A DNA stretch of 44,781 bases from Flavobacteriaceae bacterium (lineage in GTDB: Bacteria > Bacteroidota > Bacteroidia > Flavobacteriales > Flavobacteriaceae): positions 1 through 44,781 of the forward strand of contig JABXIJ010000054.1 of NCBI GenBank assembly GCA_013373105.1. The letters run 5' to 3'. The notes below the pieces were generated by a model. The model did not search any database and was not told the origin of the DNA. It saw only the letters and a program-made list of their open reading frames with translations. This document shows, piece by piece, positions 32,537 to 41,725 of the stretch (the first letter of the stretch is position 1; each line of letters starts with the position of its first letter). The position numbers were made by a program, and so were the translations under genes.

Positions 32537-34960
32537 TTATTTAGGATCTAAAATAGTTTTTATTTTAGCCAAACAATCTTTGTAATGATATCTGGTTATT
32601 CTATTAACCTTTCTGTTTTTTGCAATTGTTAATGCTAAATTTAAGACTTCAAGCTCTCCTCTTATTATAGAATTAATATCTGAATGTTTGGCACTTTTAG
32701 AATTTAATAAACTCCCTAATCTATCAATAAATGATTTTTGTAAATTACGTCTAAAAACATCTACATTTCTTGTATAATTTACCTCTGTAAAAATACCCGA
32801 TCTTAAATCGCGAATCATATCTAATGCAGTGTAAGCATCTTCATTTAAAACTTCATTATCTATCATTCTTTCTATTCTATTTATATTAAGAATAGTGTAA
32901 AGTTGTCTGTTTTGTAATAACAACATTCTAGAGGTATATCCAGCTTCGTTAATATTAGCGAGTATGTCTTTTTTTACTAGCCAGTTCTGAGTTTTAAAAG
33001 CATTATCTTGAAGCCATTTCATTGACTCTTTTTGCATTTCTTTAGAAACAGGCTCATAAACATAGCCAGTTTGAGTAGGCTTTTTATTGAATTCATATAC
33101 TCCACCAATATTACCAACAACATGACCTACATATCTACTCCAAACGCCAAGTAATTCTCCATAAAGTTCAGATAAATCATCGTAATTATTAGTTTTACTA
33201 GATGTCCATTTTGGTAAATTTTCTGCAACAATTTTTAGATTTTTGATACCATAAGTAGATGCTTTAACTTGTTCGTTTCCAATACCTTCTGTTTGTGCAG
33301 AAGGATCAAATCGTTGATCTCCAAATCTATAAATTGGGTTTCCAGCTTTTTCTGAAATCCATTGATCTAAAGTTTTTACTTCTTTTTCAGGTGTATTTGC
33401 ATAAGGTATTAATCTATATCCCCAATTAATTGCATAATGATCATAAGGACCTAATTGACGTATAAAACGAATGTTTTTATCACCTGGTTGAGCTACATAA
33501 TTGTATCGTGCATAATCCATAATAGTTGCTGCAATACCCATTTTTTGAGTAAAAGTTCCTGAACGTAAACTATCTACTGGATAAGCAAAACTTGCAGCCA
33601 TGTTATGAGGTAACCCTAAAGCATGACCAACTTCATGTGCAATTACCATACGCATCATTTCACCTATTTCTTCCTCTGGTGTATCTAAAGTTCTTGCAGA
33701 AGGGTTTGCTGCACCTGTTTCTAATAAATATCTATTTCTATACGAACGTAAATGATTGTGATACCAAATAATATCACTTTCTAAAATTTCTCCTGTCCTT
33801 GGGTCTGAAACACTTGGTCCTGTTGCATTTCTAGTTGTACTAGCTACATATCTTATAGATGAATAACGAACATCTTCCATGCTAAAATCAGGATCTTCTT
33901 CTTTTGTTGGAGGGTATTTTGCCATAATAGCATTTTTAAACCCAGCTGTTTCAAAGACTTTTTGCCAATCATCTACACCTTGTTTTATGTATTTACGCAG
34001 TTTTTTTGGTGTTGCAGGGTCTAAATAATACACAATAGGTTTTTTAGGTTCAACAAGTTCGCCACGTTTATAAGCTTCCATGTTTTTTGGTTCTAATCGC
34101 CAACGTCTAATATATCTTTTAGCATCTGCTTTTAAAGCATCTGATCCATAATCTATATTCCCTATTGAAAAATAACCTACTCTTTTATCATAAATACGAG
34201 GCATCATTTTGTCTTCTGGTAACATAACCATAGATTGATTTACTCTAATTGTAATTGTGCTTGTTCTTGAATTGCTTGGAGGTGTATCTGCATCAAAAGT
34301 AAAATCTTGAACAACTTCAATGTTTTTTGGATAGCTTTTAATACTATTTATGAAACTACGAGTAGGATCTAATCTTCTTACTTTGTAACGACTTCTGTAA
34401 GAAGAAGGTAAAGCAGTTATAGCTTTTATATCTGAAGTAAAGAATTTGGTAACATCAACTAAAATAGCTGTAGAATCTGGATTTTGAGATTTTATATCAA
34501 ATGCATAAATAATAGGTTCTAAATTATTTGCTTTAACAGATTTATAAATTGGAAGTGAATCATTAGCAATTGCATTGTAAGATTTTACTTTTAGTAAAAT
34601 TTTATTTTGAAATTCTTCCCAAACTACAACTTGAGTATTTATTTTAGAACCTGCATTTACATAGCCACCACCTAAACCAGCTGGTAAGTCTTTTATTCTA
34701 GTAACTAATAACATGTCTTTTCCAAAAAGGGACTTTGGAATTTCGAATATAAATTTGTCTTTATTATTATGTACTTTAAATAAACCGTCATCAGTTTTTG
34801 TTTTTTTATTTACAAATGTATTATAAGAAGGTTCTTTGCTTTTTTGTGGTTTTGGGGTAGTTTGCTCGGTTTTTTTCTTTTTTGATTTTCTTCTTTGGGC
34901 ATGTATTGATGTAGGAATTATAAATGCCGCTATTAATGATAATAATAGTATTTTTTTCAT
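32537..34960 (-). CDS. Zinc-dependent metalloprotease (DUF5117/DUF5118 type)
   Basis: An 807-residue exported protease. Signal peptide 1-22 (IHA-QR), a Lys-rich linker (23-43), an N-terminal DUF5118-like part, a DUF5117 beta-rich region (about 85-290), then the metzincin-type zinc site HEVGHALGLPH (442-452) with three histidines and the catalytic Glu. A Met-turn candidate follows at IMDYARYN. It likely acts in the periplasm or on the surface. It has no partner in an operon: a terminator and the E1 gene lie upstream, and DUF2851 converges two bases downstream. Natural substrate unknown. Confidence 0.93.
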   Translation of the reverse strand: MKKILLLSLIAAFIIPTSIHAQRRKSKKKKTEQTTPKPQKSKEPSYNTFVNKKTKTDDGLFKVHNNKDKFIFEIPKSLFGKDMLLVTRIKDLPAGLGGGYVNAGSKINTQVVVWEEFQNKILLKVKSYNAIANDSLPIYKSVKANNLEPIIYAFDIKSQNPDSTAILVDVTKFFTSDIKAITALPSSYRSRYKVRRLDPTRSFINSIKSYPKNIEVVQDFTFDADTPPSNSRTSTITIRVNQSMVMLPEDKMMPRIYDKRVGYFSIGNIDYGSDALKADAKRYIRRWRLEPKNMEAYKRGELVEPKKPIVYYLDPATPKKLRKYIKQGVDDWQKVFETAGFKNAIMAKYPPTKEEDPDFSMEDVRYSSIRYVASTTRNATGPSVSDPRTGEILESDIIWYHNHLRSYRNRYLLETGAANPSARTLDTPEEEIGEMMRMVIAHEVGHALGLPHNMAASFAYPVDSLRSGTFTQKMGIAATIMDYARYNYVAQPGDKNIRFIRQLGPYDHYAINWGYRLIPYANTPEKEVKTLDQWISEKAGNPIYRFGDQRFDPSAQTEGIGNEQVKASTYGIKNLKIVAENLPKWTSSKTNNYDDLSELYGELLGVWSRYVGHVVGNIGGVYEFNKKPTQTGYVYEPVSKEMQKESMKWLQDNAFKTQNWLVKKDILANINEAGYTSRMLLLQNRQLYTILNINRIERMIDNEVLNEDAYTALDMIRDLRSGIFTEVNYTRNVDVFRRNLQKSFIDRLGSLLNSKSAKHSDINSIIRGELEVLNLALTIAKNRKVNRITRYHYKDCLAKIKTILDPK

Positions 34961-35035
34961 GAAAAAGTTTGATTAGAATTAGGCTTCTAAAATAATAAAA
35001 GTTGACTTATTATATGAAATTTAAGTTGTTAAAAG

Positions 35036-35064
35036 AAAAAAGCCTAATCAAAATTGATTAGGCT
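35036..35064 (-). terminator. Intrinsic terminator of the E1 dehydrogenase gene
   Basis: A perfect 10-bp stem (AGCCTAATCA / TGATTAGGCT) with a 4-base loop and A/T runs on both sides, so it can work in both directions. On the minus strand it starts nine bases past the stop of the dehydrogenase gene and is followed by a T-rich tract. Confidence 0.88.
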
Positions 35065-35072
35065 TTTTTCTT

Positions 35073-37526
35073 TTAATATAAGCTCTTAAACTTGTTTGGA
35101 TTGTATTCATGCATCATTGCATAAATTTTCTCAAATATATCTTCTGTAGATGGTTTTGAGAAATAATCTCCATCAGTACCATATGCAGTTCTATGTGCTT
35201 TTGAACTTAATGTAGCTGGTTTGCTATCTAAATACACATAACCGTTTTGCTTTTCTAATATTTCTTGTAAAATGTATGCTGTAGCTCCACCAGGAACATC
35301 TTCATCAACCACTAATAATTTATTAGTTTTTGCTAAACTTTTTACACAGTCTTCATTTAAGTCAAATGGTAATAAACTTTGTGCATCTATAATTTCAACA
35401 TCAATACCAACCTGTAATAATTCTTTAGCTGCTTCTTCAACTAAACGTAATGTTGAGCCATAAGAGACTACAGTTATATCTTTACCTTCTTTAATAGTTT
35501 CTACAACACCAATTTGTGTTTTAAATTCTCCTAAATTAGTTGGTAATTCTTCTTTTAAGCGATAACCATTTAAACATTCAACAACTAAGGCAGGATCATC
35601 TCCTTCTAATAGTGTATTGTAAAAACCTGCAGCTTTAGTCATATTTCTTGGCACTAAAACATGCATTCCTCTTACGTTGTTTATAATACCACCCATTGGT
35701 GAACCGGCATGCCATATTCCTTCTAATCTATGACCACGTGTTCTTATGATTATTGGTGCTTTTTGTTTACCAAAAGTTCTGTAACGCAAAGTCGCAATAT
35801 CATCACTCATTATTTGTAATGCATATAATAAGTAATCTAGATATTGAATTTCTGCAATTGGACGTAAACCTCTCATTGCCATACCAATTCCTTGTCCAAT
35901 AATAGTAGCTTCTCTAATACCAGTATCAGAAACTCTAATTTCACCAAATTTTTCTTGTAATCCTTCTAAACCTTGATTTACATCACCAATATAACCTGCA
36001 TCTTCTCCAAAGATTACAACTTCTTCATGTTTTTTTAAAATGGCTTCAAAATTGTCTCTTATAACAATTCTAGCATCAACTAGATTCTTTTTGTCTGCAT
36101 AAATGGGTTTAGTTTCTTTTACTTGTAAAGGACTAAATTTAGTATCACTTAATAAGTGAGTAGAATATTTTTCAAAACCTTGATCTATTGCATTAGAGAT
36201 GAAATTCTGAAGTTCTGTTTTTTCAGTAAAATCTTCATCCCTTAAGTATCTTAAGCATTTTCTAGCAATAGAAATAACATCTTTTCTTGTTGGATCTGTT
36301 ATAGCAAGTAAATCGTTTTTATATTTAGTTAAAAAAGTTCCATTTTTACTTTTAGCAACAACTTTTTCTATGATGTTAACACAGGTAGTTAATTCAGATT
36401 TTATTTCATTTAAATAAGCATTCCATGCATTTCTTTTTGAAGTAGATACTTCTTTTTTTGCTTCTTTTTCAATTTGAATTAATTCTTCTTCAGATTCTAC
36501 AAAACGTAACGTTTCACCAGATTCAGTCTCAAGTTCGAAATCTAAAATCCACTCACGCATTTTTACAATACAATCGTGCTCTCTTTCCCATTGTAATCTT
36601 TCTTTAGATTTGTATCTTTCATGGGAACCAGATGTTGAGTGACCTTGAGGTTGTGTTAATTCTTTAACGTGTATTAATACTGGTACATGTTGCTCTCTTG
36701 CTATTTTAGATGCTTTTTGATAAACATCCATAAGTTGTACATAATCCCAACCATTAACTACAAAAATTTCATAACCATCCTTTTCATTTTCTCTTTGAAA
36801 ACCTTTTAAAATTTCAGATATACTTTCTTTTGTAGTTTGATATTTGGCATGAACAGAAATCCCATAATCATCATCCCAAACATTCATTATCATAGGAACT
36901 TGTAAAACTCCTGCAGCATTTATGGTTTCAAAAAATAAACCTTCACTTGTACTTGCGTTACCAATTGTTCCCCAAGCAACTTCACTACCATTATTGGTAA
37001 AGTTGGTTTTATTATTAACTCCTTTGTGATTTCTATAAACTTTAGAAGCTTGAGCTAGACCTAGTAAACGTGGCATTTGACCAGCAGTTGGTGAAATGTC
37101 TGAACTAGTATTGTATTGTTGCATTAAATTTTTCCAGGTACCATCTTCATTTAAACTATGTGTAGCAAAATGACCTCCCATTTGTCTTCCTGCAGACATT
37201 GGATCTGCCTCAATATCTGGATGAGCATATAAACCAGCAAAAAACTGTTGTGCATCTAAAGCACCTATAGCCATCATAAAAGTTTGGTCTCTATAATAAC
37301 CAGATCTAAAATCTCCTTTTTGAAAAGCTTTGGCCATAGCTAGTTGAGGTACTTCCTTACCATCGCCAAAAATCCCGAATTTAGCTTTACCAGTTAATAC
37401 CTCTCTTCTACCTAATAAACTACACTCACGACTAATGTTTGCGATTCTATAATCTTTTAGGACTTCTTTTTTAAAATCCTCAAAACTTATTTCTTTTGCA
37501 TTAATAGTTGCTGTATTTGTGCTCAT
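35073..37526 (-). CDS. Thiamine-dependent 2-oxoacid dehydrogenase E1, alpha and beta fused
   Basis: An 817-residue E1 component that decarboxylates a 2-oxoacid and passes the acyl group to an E2 lipoyl domain. The N-terminal half is E1-alpha (GSEVAWGTIGNASTSEGLFF with VWDDDYGIS as the thiamine-diphosphate motif, and the phosphorylation-loop-like GHSTSGSHERY). The C-terminal half, from about 485, is E1-beta (VIFGEDAGYIGDVNQGLEGL, GMAMRGLRPIAEIQYLDY, IIRTRGHRLEGIWHAGSP). The fusion is usual in Bacteroidota and is generally annotated as branched-chain (2-oxoisovalerate) E1. No E2 or E3 gene is next to it. It is a single-gene unit with promoter and terminator candidates. Confidence 0.92.
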   Translation of the reverse strand: MSTNTATINAKEISFEDFKKEVLKDYRIANISRECSLLGRREVLTGKAKFGIFGDGKEVPQLAMAKAFQKGDFRSGYYRDQTFMMAIGALDAQQFFAGLYAHPDIEADPMSAGRQMGGHFATHSLNEDGTWKNLMQQYNTSSDISPTAGQMPRLLGLAQASKVYRNHKGVNNKTNFTNNGSEVAWGTIGNASTSEGLFFETINAAGVLQVPMIMNVWDDDYGISVHAKYQTTKESISEILKGFQRENEKDGYEIFVVNGWDYVQLMDVYQKASKIAREQHVPVLIHVKELTQPQGHSTSGSHERYKSKERLQWEREHDCIVKMREWILDFELETESGETLRFVESEEELIQIEKEAKKEVSTSKRNAWNAYLNEIKSELTTCVNIIEKVVAKSKNGTFLTKYKNDLLAITDPTRKDVISIARKCLRYLRDEDFTEKTELQNFISNAIDQGFEKYSTHLLSDTKFSPLQVKETKPIYADKKNLVDARIVIRDNFEAILKKHEEVVIFGEDAGYIGDVNQGLEGLQEKFGEIRVSDTGIREATIIGQGIGMAMRGLRPIAEIQYLDYLLYALQIMSDDIATLRYRTFGKQKAPIIIRTRGHRLEGIWHAGSPMGGIINNVRGMHVLVPRNMTKAAGFYNTLLEGDDPALVVECLNGYRLKEELPTNLGEFKTQIGVVETIKEGKDITVVSYGSTLRLVEEAAKELLQVGIDVEIIDAQSLLPFDLNEDCVKSLAKTNKLLVVDEDVPGGATAYILQEILEKQNGYVYLDSKPATLSSKAHRTAYGTDGDYFSKPSTEDIFEKIYAMMHEYNPNKFKSLY

Positions 37527-37549
37527 ATTTTAGAAGATTTAATTTTTTG

Positions 37550-37557
37550 TAAAGATA
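37550..37557 (-). promoter_or_regulatory. Candidate -7 element for the E1 dehydrogenase gene
   Basis: TATCTTTA on the minus strand, 24 bases before the ATG, matches seven of eight positions of TAnnTTTG. The same octamer precedes ppk2. Confidence 0.35.
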
Positions 37558-37669
37558 GTTTTTTTAATTGATATTTAAAAATATTTGAAAATATTAAGAA
37601 TATGTTAATAAAATAGATTTTTATTGCAGTTTTGTTGATAATTATACAAAATATTGAAATTTGTTTAAT

Positions 37670-40444
37670 CTATAAAAACCCACGTCTTATAAAGTTGAAT
37701 ATTGCATCTAGGTTTCCAGTTAAGGTAAATCTAATACGTTGTCCATAGTTTGGTTGACCAACTTCCCAGCCATTATTTGAATAAAGTGGAAAATATAGTT
37801 CTAAAATTCTATGTACAAAGTTAAAGCGAATACCGCTGTTATATGCAAAGTATACATTACTATTTCTATTTTTAAGAAAGGCTACATCATTGTAAACTTC
37901 AATCCATCTCCATAAACCTATGCTAGAATTAAATGATACCATCCATTGATTTGCAAACCTAACAGGTAAAACAGATTTAAAACCTCCTTCTGCAATTATA
38001 AATTGTTGACTAAAAATACCTGAGGCTTCAGAACGTCCAAAATAATTAAGTTCAAATAAATAATCATTGGCTCTGTCTAAACCAAAACTAAAATAATTAC
38101 CAGTTGTATTATTGTTAAAGAATCCACCTGCGTAAAACCTAAAATCTAATTGGCGATTTTTACTTGTAAGCGCTCTAAACCTAACATCTACAAAAGCTTT
38201 TGAGAAATTTTTAGCGAATTCAGTTCCTAAACTGTAACCAAATTCATTAATCATGTCTAGTTTGTTATTTACATAGCTTAAGCTAAAAACACTATACTTG
38301 TCTTGTTCTGTTTGTGTTTGATTAGGTGCAACTTCTTTATTGATGTGAACTAATTTTGCACGTATTGCTTCAAGTCCAGCATCTCTTAAAGATTTACGTT
38401 TAAAAATTAAGTTTACATAGGGTACAAATGAAGTGTAGGTTAGAGATGGCGCATAATCTAAATTGACTCCTTGTACACCATATCCAATTCTATAAATATT
38501 GGTTTCCTCAAAAAACTGATTATAGAGAATATTAAAACTTCCTGCTAGAGTTTTACTTTTTGTTCCATATGATGGTGAAAGTGTAAATTCTAGGTTTCTC
38601 TTTATTAAGGGTTTGTTGTGTATAGAAACTCCAAGAGTTAATCCGTTGTAAAAATTATACCTAACATTGGGTAAGTAAAAGAGTTGATTGTAATAAGGGT
38701 CTGAAACATCTTTTATTAAAGAAAATTTTAACGGCTTATTAAAAATCTTTTTCTCTAATGATTTCCAATTATCTAATGTGTTATGTTCTGGGTATAGGTT
38801 TTCGTAATTTAAAGCTAGTCTATTGAAGTCGCCCTTTGCAATATTTATAGTTTTAGTACTGTCAACATCAGTAACCCATTTTTTAAACTGAATTTTTTTG
38901 TCTTTTAAACCGTAAAGTAATACTGGAGTTGTAATGTTTCTTTTGTTTTTTAAAGTAACTTTAAAACTGTCTTTTTCAGTAATTACATCATCAATAGTGT
39001 AATCAATTTTTTTACTGGTGTTCAAAAAATCATTAAAAAACCATTCTATATCCTTGTCAGTTTTTTGGGTAAGAATTTTTCTAAAAACATCGCTAGAAGA
39101 TGAACCGTTTTTTTGATTTAAATAAAATTCTCTTATAGCATCATTAAATGGAGTTGTGCCTATAAAACCTTTTAAGTATCTAAAACCTAAACCAGCTTTA
39201 TATCTACTGGTAATTTTTCTGTTAAAATTCGATAAAGAGTCTGCAGAAGTTTCTAAAGATTGATCGTAAAATCTTCTAGAATTAAACTGATATAATAAGT
39301 GATGTTTGTCGTTAATATTCAATTTTGCAAGATTAAAACTTCTTAATAACCAGTAATTTGAAAAACGACCTAAAAGTTTTTTGTTAGGGTAGTAGGTGTT
39401 AATATATTCAATTAGTAAATAATTTTCTAAGCCATATATAAACCAATAATCTTTTCTTAAATTAAAATTTGTTGTGTTTGCTATGTATTTACTTACAATG
39501 GTTTTAAACATTTCTAAGTCCCAAATTAGTTCATCTTCAAACGGACGTACAATTTTTGGGATATTTGATGCTCCAATTATTGAGTTTTTTACTCTACTAA
39601 CATTGTCTACAAACATTTCTTTGTGTGGGTAATCTCCTAAATATTTTTTAATAAAATTTAGGCCTCTATTTAAATTTTTATATGCAATAGAATCTGTTAA
39701 ATTACCTTGAGGAATGTCTGTTTTTATATTTATACTTTTTGTTTTATAAATTTTGAATTTGTCTTTTAAACTAATAGATAGAATTACATCTGTTTTATTC
39801 TTAGCTACTAAATAGTAGTTTGTAAATTGTTTTTTATCTGAAGTATATTTATATAAATTACTTTCTAAAACATAGGGTTTTGGGATGTCTATACTTATGG
39901 TGAAATCAGTGTTATCTTCATATAGATCATCAATATTTAGATTACTCATTAATTGCCAACTGTTTTTATAAACAGCAGGAGTTAAATACCAAAATCTTAA
40001 AAAATATCCGTCTAAAGTTTTACCATAATTGGTGAATTTAGCATCAGGAATTTTTATTTGGTAGGTAGCATTTATTTTTACACTATCATTAGGTTTTAAA
40101 TTGTTGTTTAATTTTATTTCAATAATATCTGCCTGATTTTTTACCTCTTTAAAATTGTTGACATTATTGTTTATTGCTAGGTTTTTTATAATGGTAAAAC
40201 CTCTTTCAGAAGGTTCAGCAAAATATAAATCTTTTCTAAAATCTTTAACGAACCTTTTAGATAGTGGAGTTTTTCTATCTCTAAAACTATTAGGCCAATT
40301 GTGTAGGTATATTTTAGTTAGTAAACTATCGCTTTGATTATGAAATATTATTTCTTGTTGTATAGTTAATACATGTTTGTCGGTATCTAATTTTGCCTTA
40401 ATATCATTTGTGTTTTTTTGACAGAAAACCTGACAAGAAAACAA
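37670..40444 (-). CDS. M1-peptidase-like protein without zinc site, with C-terminal outer-membrane barrel
   Basis: At least 924 residues. About 15-230 resembles the M1 aminopeptidase N-terminal beta domain (IYLHNWPNSFRDRKTPLSK), and 250-480 the gluzincin catalytic fold. The zinc motif HEXXH is absent: the aligned segment reads TIVSKYIANT (315-324), the third ligand in W..EG is Y336 (WFIYGLENYL), and the dipeptide HE occurs nowhere. From about 600 to the end, alternating strands (ending RIRFTLTGNLDAIFNFIRR) look like a surface-antigen-type barrel. The coordinates use the only canonical start, a TTG, but the frame continues upstream as IIKSYLNISIICFLF, a better signal peptide, so translation probably begins at an ATT or ATC near 40478-40483, overlapping the nuclease stop. 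Likely a scaffold or binding protein on the outer membrane. Confidence 0.8.
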   Translation of the reverse strand: MFSCQVFCQKNTNDIKAKLDTDKHVLTIQQEIIFHNQSDSLLTKIYLHNWPNSFRDRKTPLSKRFVKDFRKDLYFAEPSERGFTIIKNLAINNNVNNFKEVKNQADIIEIKLNNNLKPNDSVKINATYQIKIPDAKFTNYGKTLDGYFLRFWYLTPAVYKNSWQLMSNLNIDDLYEDNTDFTISIDIPKPYVLESNLYKYTSDKKQFTNYYLVAKNKTDVILSISLKDKFKIYKTKSINIKTDIPQGNLTDSIAYKNLNRGLNFIKKYLGDYPHKEMFVDNVSRVKNSIIGASNIPKIVRPFEDELIWDLEMFKTIVSKYIANTTNFNLRKDYWFIYGLENYLLIEYINTYYPNKKLLGRFSNYWLLRSFNLAKLNINDKHHLLYQFNSRRFYDQSLETSADSLSNFNRKITSRYKAGLGFRYLKGFIGTTPFNDAIREFYLNQKNGSSSSDVFRKILTQKTDKDIEWFFNDFLNTSKKIDYTIDDVITEKDSFKVTLKNKRNITTPVLLYGLKDKKIQFKKWVTDVDSTKTINIAKGDFNRLALNYENLYPEHNTLDNWKSLEKKIFNKPLKFSLIKDVSDPYYNQLFYLPNVRYNFYNGLTLGVSIHNKPLIKRNLEFTLSPSYGTKSKTLAGSFNILYNQFFEETNIYRIGYGVQGVNLDYAPSLTYTSFVPYVNLIFKRKSLRDAGLEAIRAKLVHINKEVAPNQTQTEQDKYSVFSLSYVNNKLDMINEFGYSLGTEFAKNFSKAFVDVRFRALTSKNRQLDFRFYAGGFFNNNTTGNYFSFGLDRANDYLFELNYFGRSEASGIFSQQFIIAEGGFKSVLPVRFANQWMVSFNSSIGLWRWIEVYNDVAFLKNRNSNVYFAYNSGIRFNFVHRILELYFPLYSNNGWEVGQPNYGQRIRFTLTGNLDAIFNFIRRGFL

Positions 40445-40475
40445 AAAACAAATTATGCTTATGTTTAGATAACTT

Positions 40476-41723
40476 TTAATGATATAAGAATTTTAAGGGT
40501 TTAAAACTATCTACTTTTAATATATATAATCCTTTTTTTAAAGTGCTTAAGTTAACAACATTTTGTTGAGAGTTCTTATTATTTTTATGATACACTAACT
40601 GCCCAAGTGTATTGTAAATATTTATAGTGTTAACACTATTACCTAAGTTTAATGTATTATTTTTTAATGTATATTTTAATTTTGATGTGTTAAAGCTTGT
40701 TGTGTTTAAGACACTTTGAACATTTTCAATTTCTAAAACAACAGGTAAATGATCGCTAAAATTATATAATGCATCTCTTAGGTTTTGAGGATAAGTACCA
40801 GAACAATCAGAATTACTTACAAAAGAATTGTAGCAATTACCATTATTACCAATTGTTTTGTAGGAACTATTTAAGTAGTACAACTCAGAACTTGTGGAAA
40901 AGTTCTTAGAAAGCATAATAAAGTCAAATCTATCATCCATTCCACCACCTGCACCATTACTGGTAGAGGTTCTAGTTGATTGAGAATGAACATCGGCAAA
41001 CGTACTGTTATTCCAAAAGTAGGTATTGTCGTAATCTGCATCAAAATAATCTTTTCCATCATTTGGAAAATCTGGGCATAAACGATTAATAGGATCTATA
41101 ATTTGAATGTAATTAGAAGTATCTATCAATTTTTTAAAACCTTCTTCATTACTGGTATAAAAGTTAAAATCTCCTGCAAAAACTACATATGCATCTTGGG
41201 GCAATCTATCTAATTGCCTTACAAATAACTCAATAGATTCTTCTCTTTTATTTCTGTTTTCTATACCCCTTGATGCTTTTAAATGTGTTACAAACACTTC
41301 AATTCTAATTTGGTTCTGAGTATTTGTTCTAAATGTATAATGATTGATATCTCTAACTCCTGTTGGTATTACTTCATTAAACTCTAAAGTAAGTTTGTTT
41401 TTGTTGAAGTACACCATCTGTAATAAATCTGTAGCAGGTGATTGACTAATTTTAAATTCTGCTTTTTCAAAATTAGGATTAGAAGTAACAACTGCATTAT
41501 TAAATAAATAATTTGAAGCAGTTTCATTTTTTAGTTCACAAACCATAAACAAATCTGGTTGAACGTAATTTAAAACAGTTTTTAAATGAGGGGTTCTATT
41601 TTGACTTTCTATATCTGAATTGTAGTTTAAAGTGTTGTAAAACATAGTTTTAATTCGAGTTTGCCCTTGCAAACAAGAAACCACAAATAATAAAAGAAAT
41701 AGAACATTTCTTTTTTGAAACAT
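40476..41723 (-). CDS. Secreted endonuclease/exonuclease/phosphatase with T9SS type A sorting domain
   Basis: A 415-residue exported nuclease-like enzyme. Signal peptide 1-20 (LQG-QT). The EEP domain (about 22-335) has N in MFYNTLNY, the metal-binding Glu in MVCELKN, AGDFNFYTS, DDRFDFIML and the terminal SDHLPV. After a linker comes a type IX secretion C-terminal domain (about 345-415: INIYNTLGQLVY, VNLSTLKKGLYILKV), so the protein should be carried across the outer membrane by T9SS and released or anchored. It probably degrades extracellular DNA or phosphate esters. Its stop overlaps the probable start of the M1-like gene; the LOG gene ends two bases upstream of its start codon. Confidence 0.9.
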   Translation of the reverse strand: MFQKRNVLFLLLFVVSCLQGQTRIKTMFYNTLNYNSDIESQNRTPHLKTVLNYVQPDLFMVCELKNETASNYLFNNAVVTSNPNFEKAEFKISQSPATDLLQMVYFNKNKLTLEFNEVIPTGVRDINHYTFRTNTQNQIRIEVFVTHLKASRGIENRNKREESIELFVRQLDRLPQDAYVVFAGDFNFYTSNEEGFKKLIDTSNYIQIIDPINRLCPDFPNDGKDYFDADYDNTYFWNNSTFADVHSQSTRTSTSNGAGGGMDDRFDFIMLSKNFSTSSELYYLNSSYKTIGNNGNCYNSFVSNSDCSGTYPQNLRDALYNFSDHLPVVLEIENVQSVLNTTSFNTSKLKYTLKNNTLNLGNSVNTINIYNTLGQLVYHKNNKNSQQNVVNLSTLKKGLYILKVDSFKPLKFLYH

Positions 41724-41725
41724 TC

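Noticed and set aside
35731..35744. CACGTG core resembling a parS site, about 7 kb from parAB
   Set aside because: Only the central hexamer is symmetric; the flanks do not match the parS consensus and the site lies in the conserved RGHRLEG coding stretch of the E1 gene.
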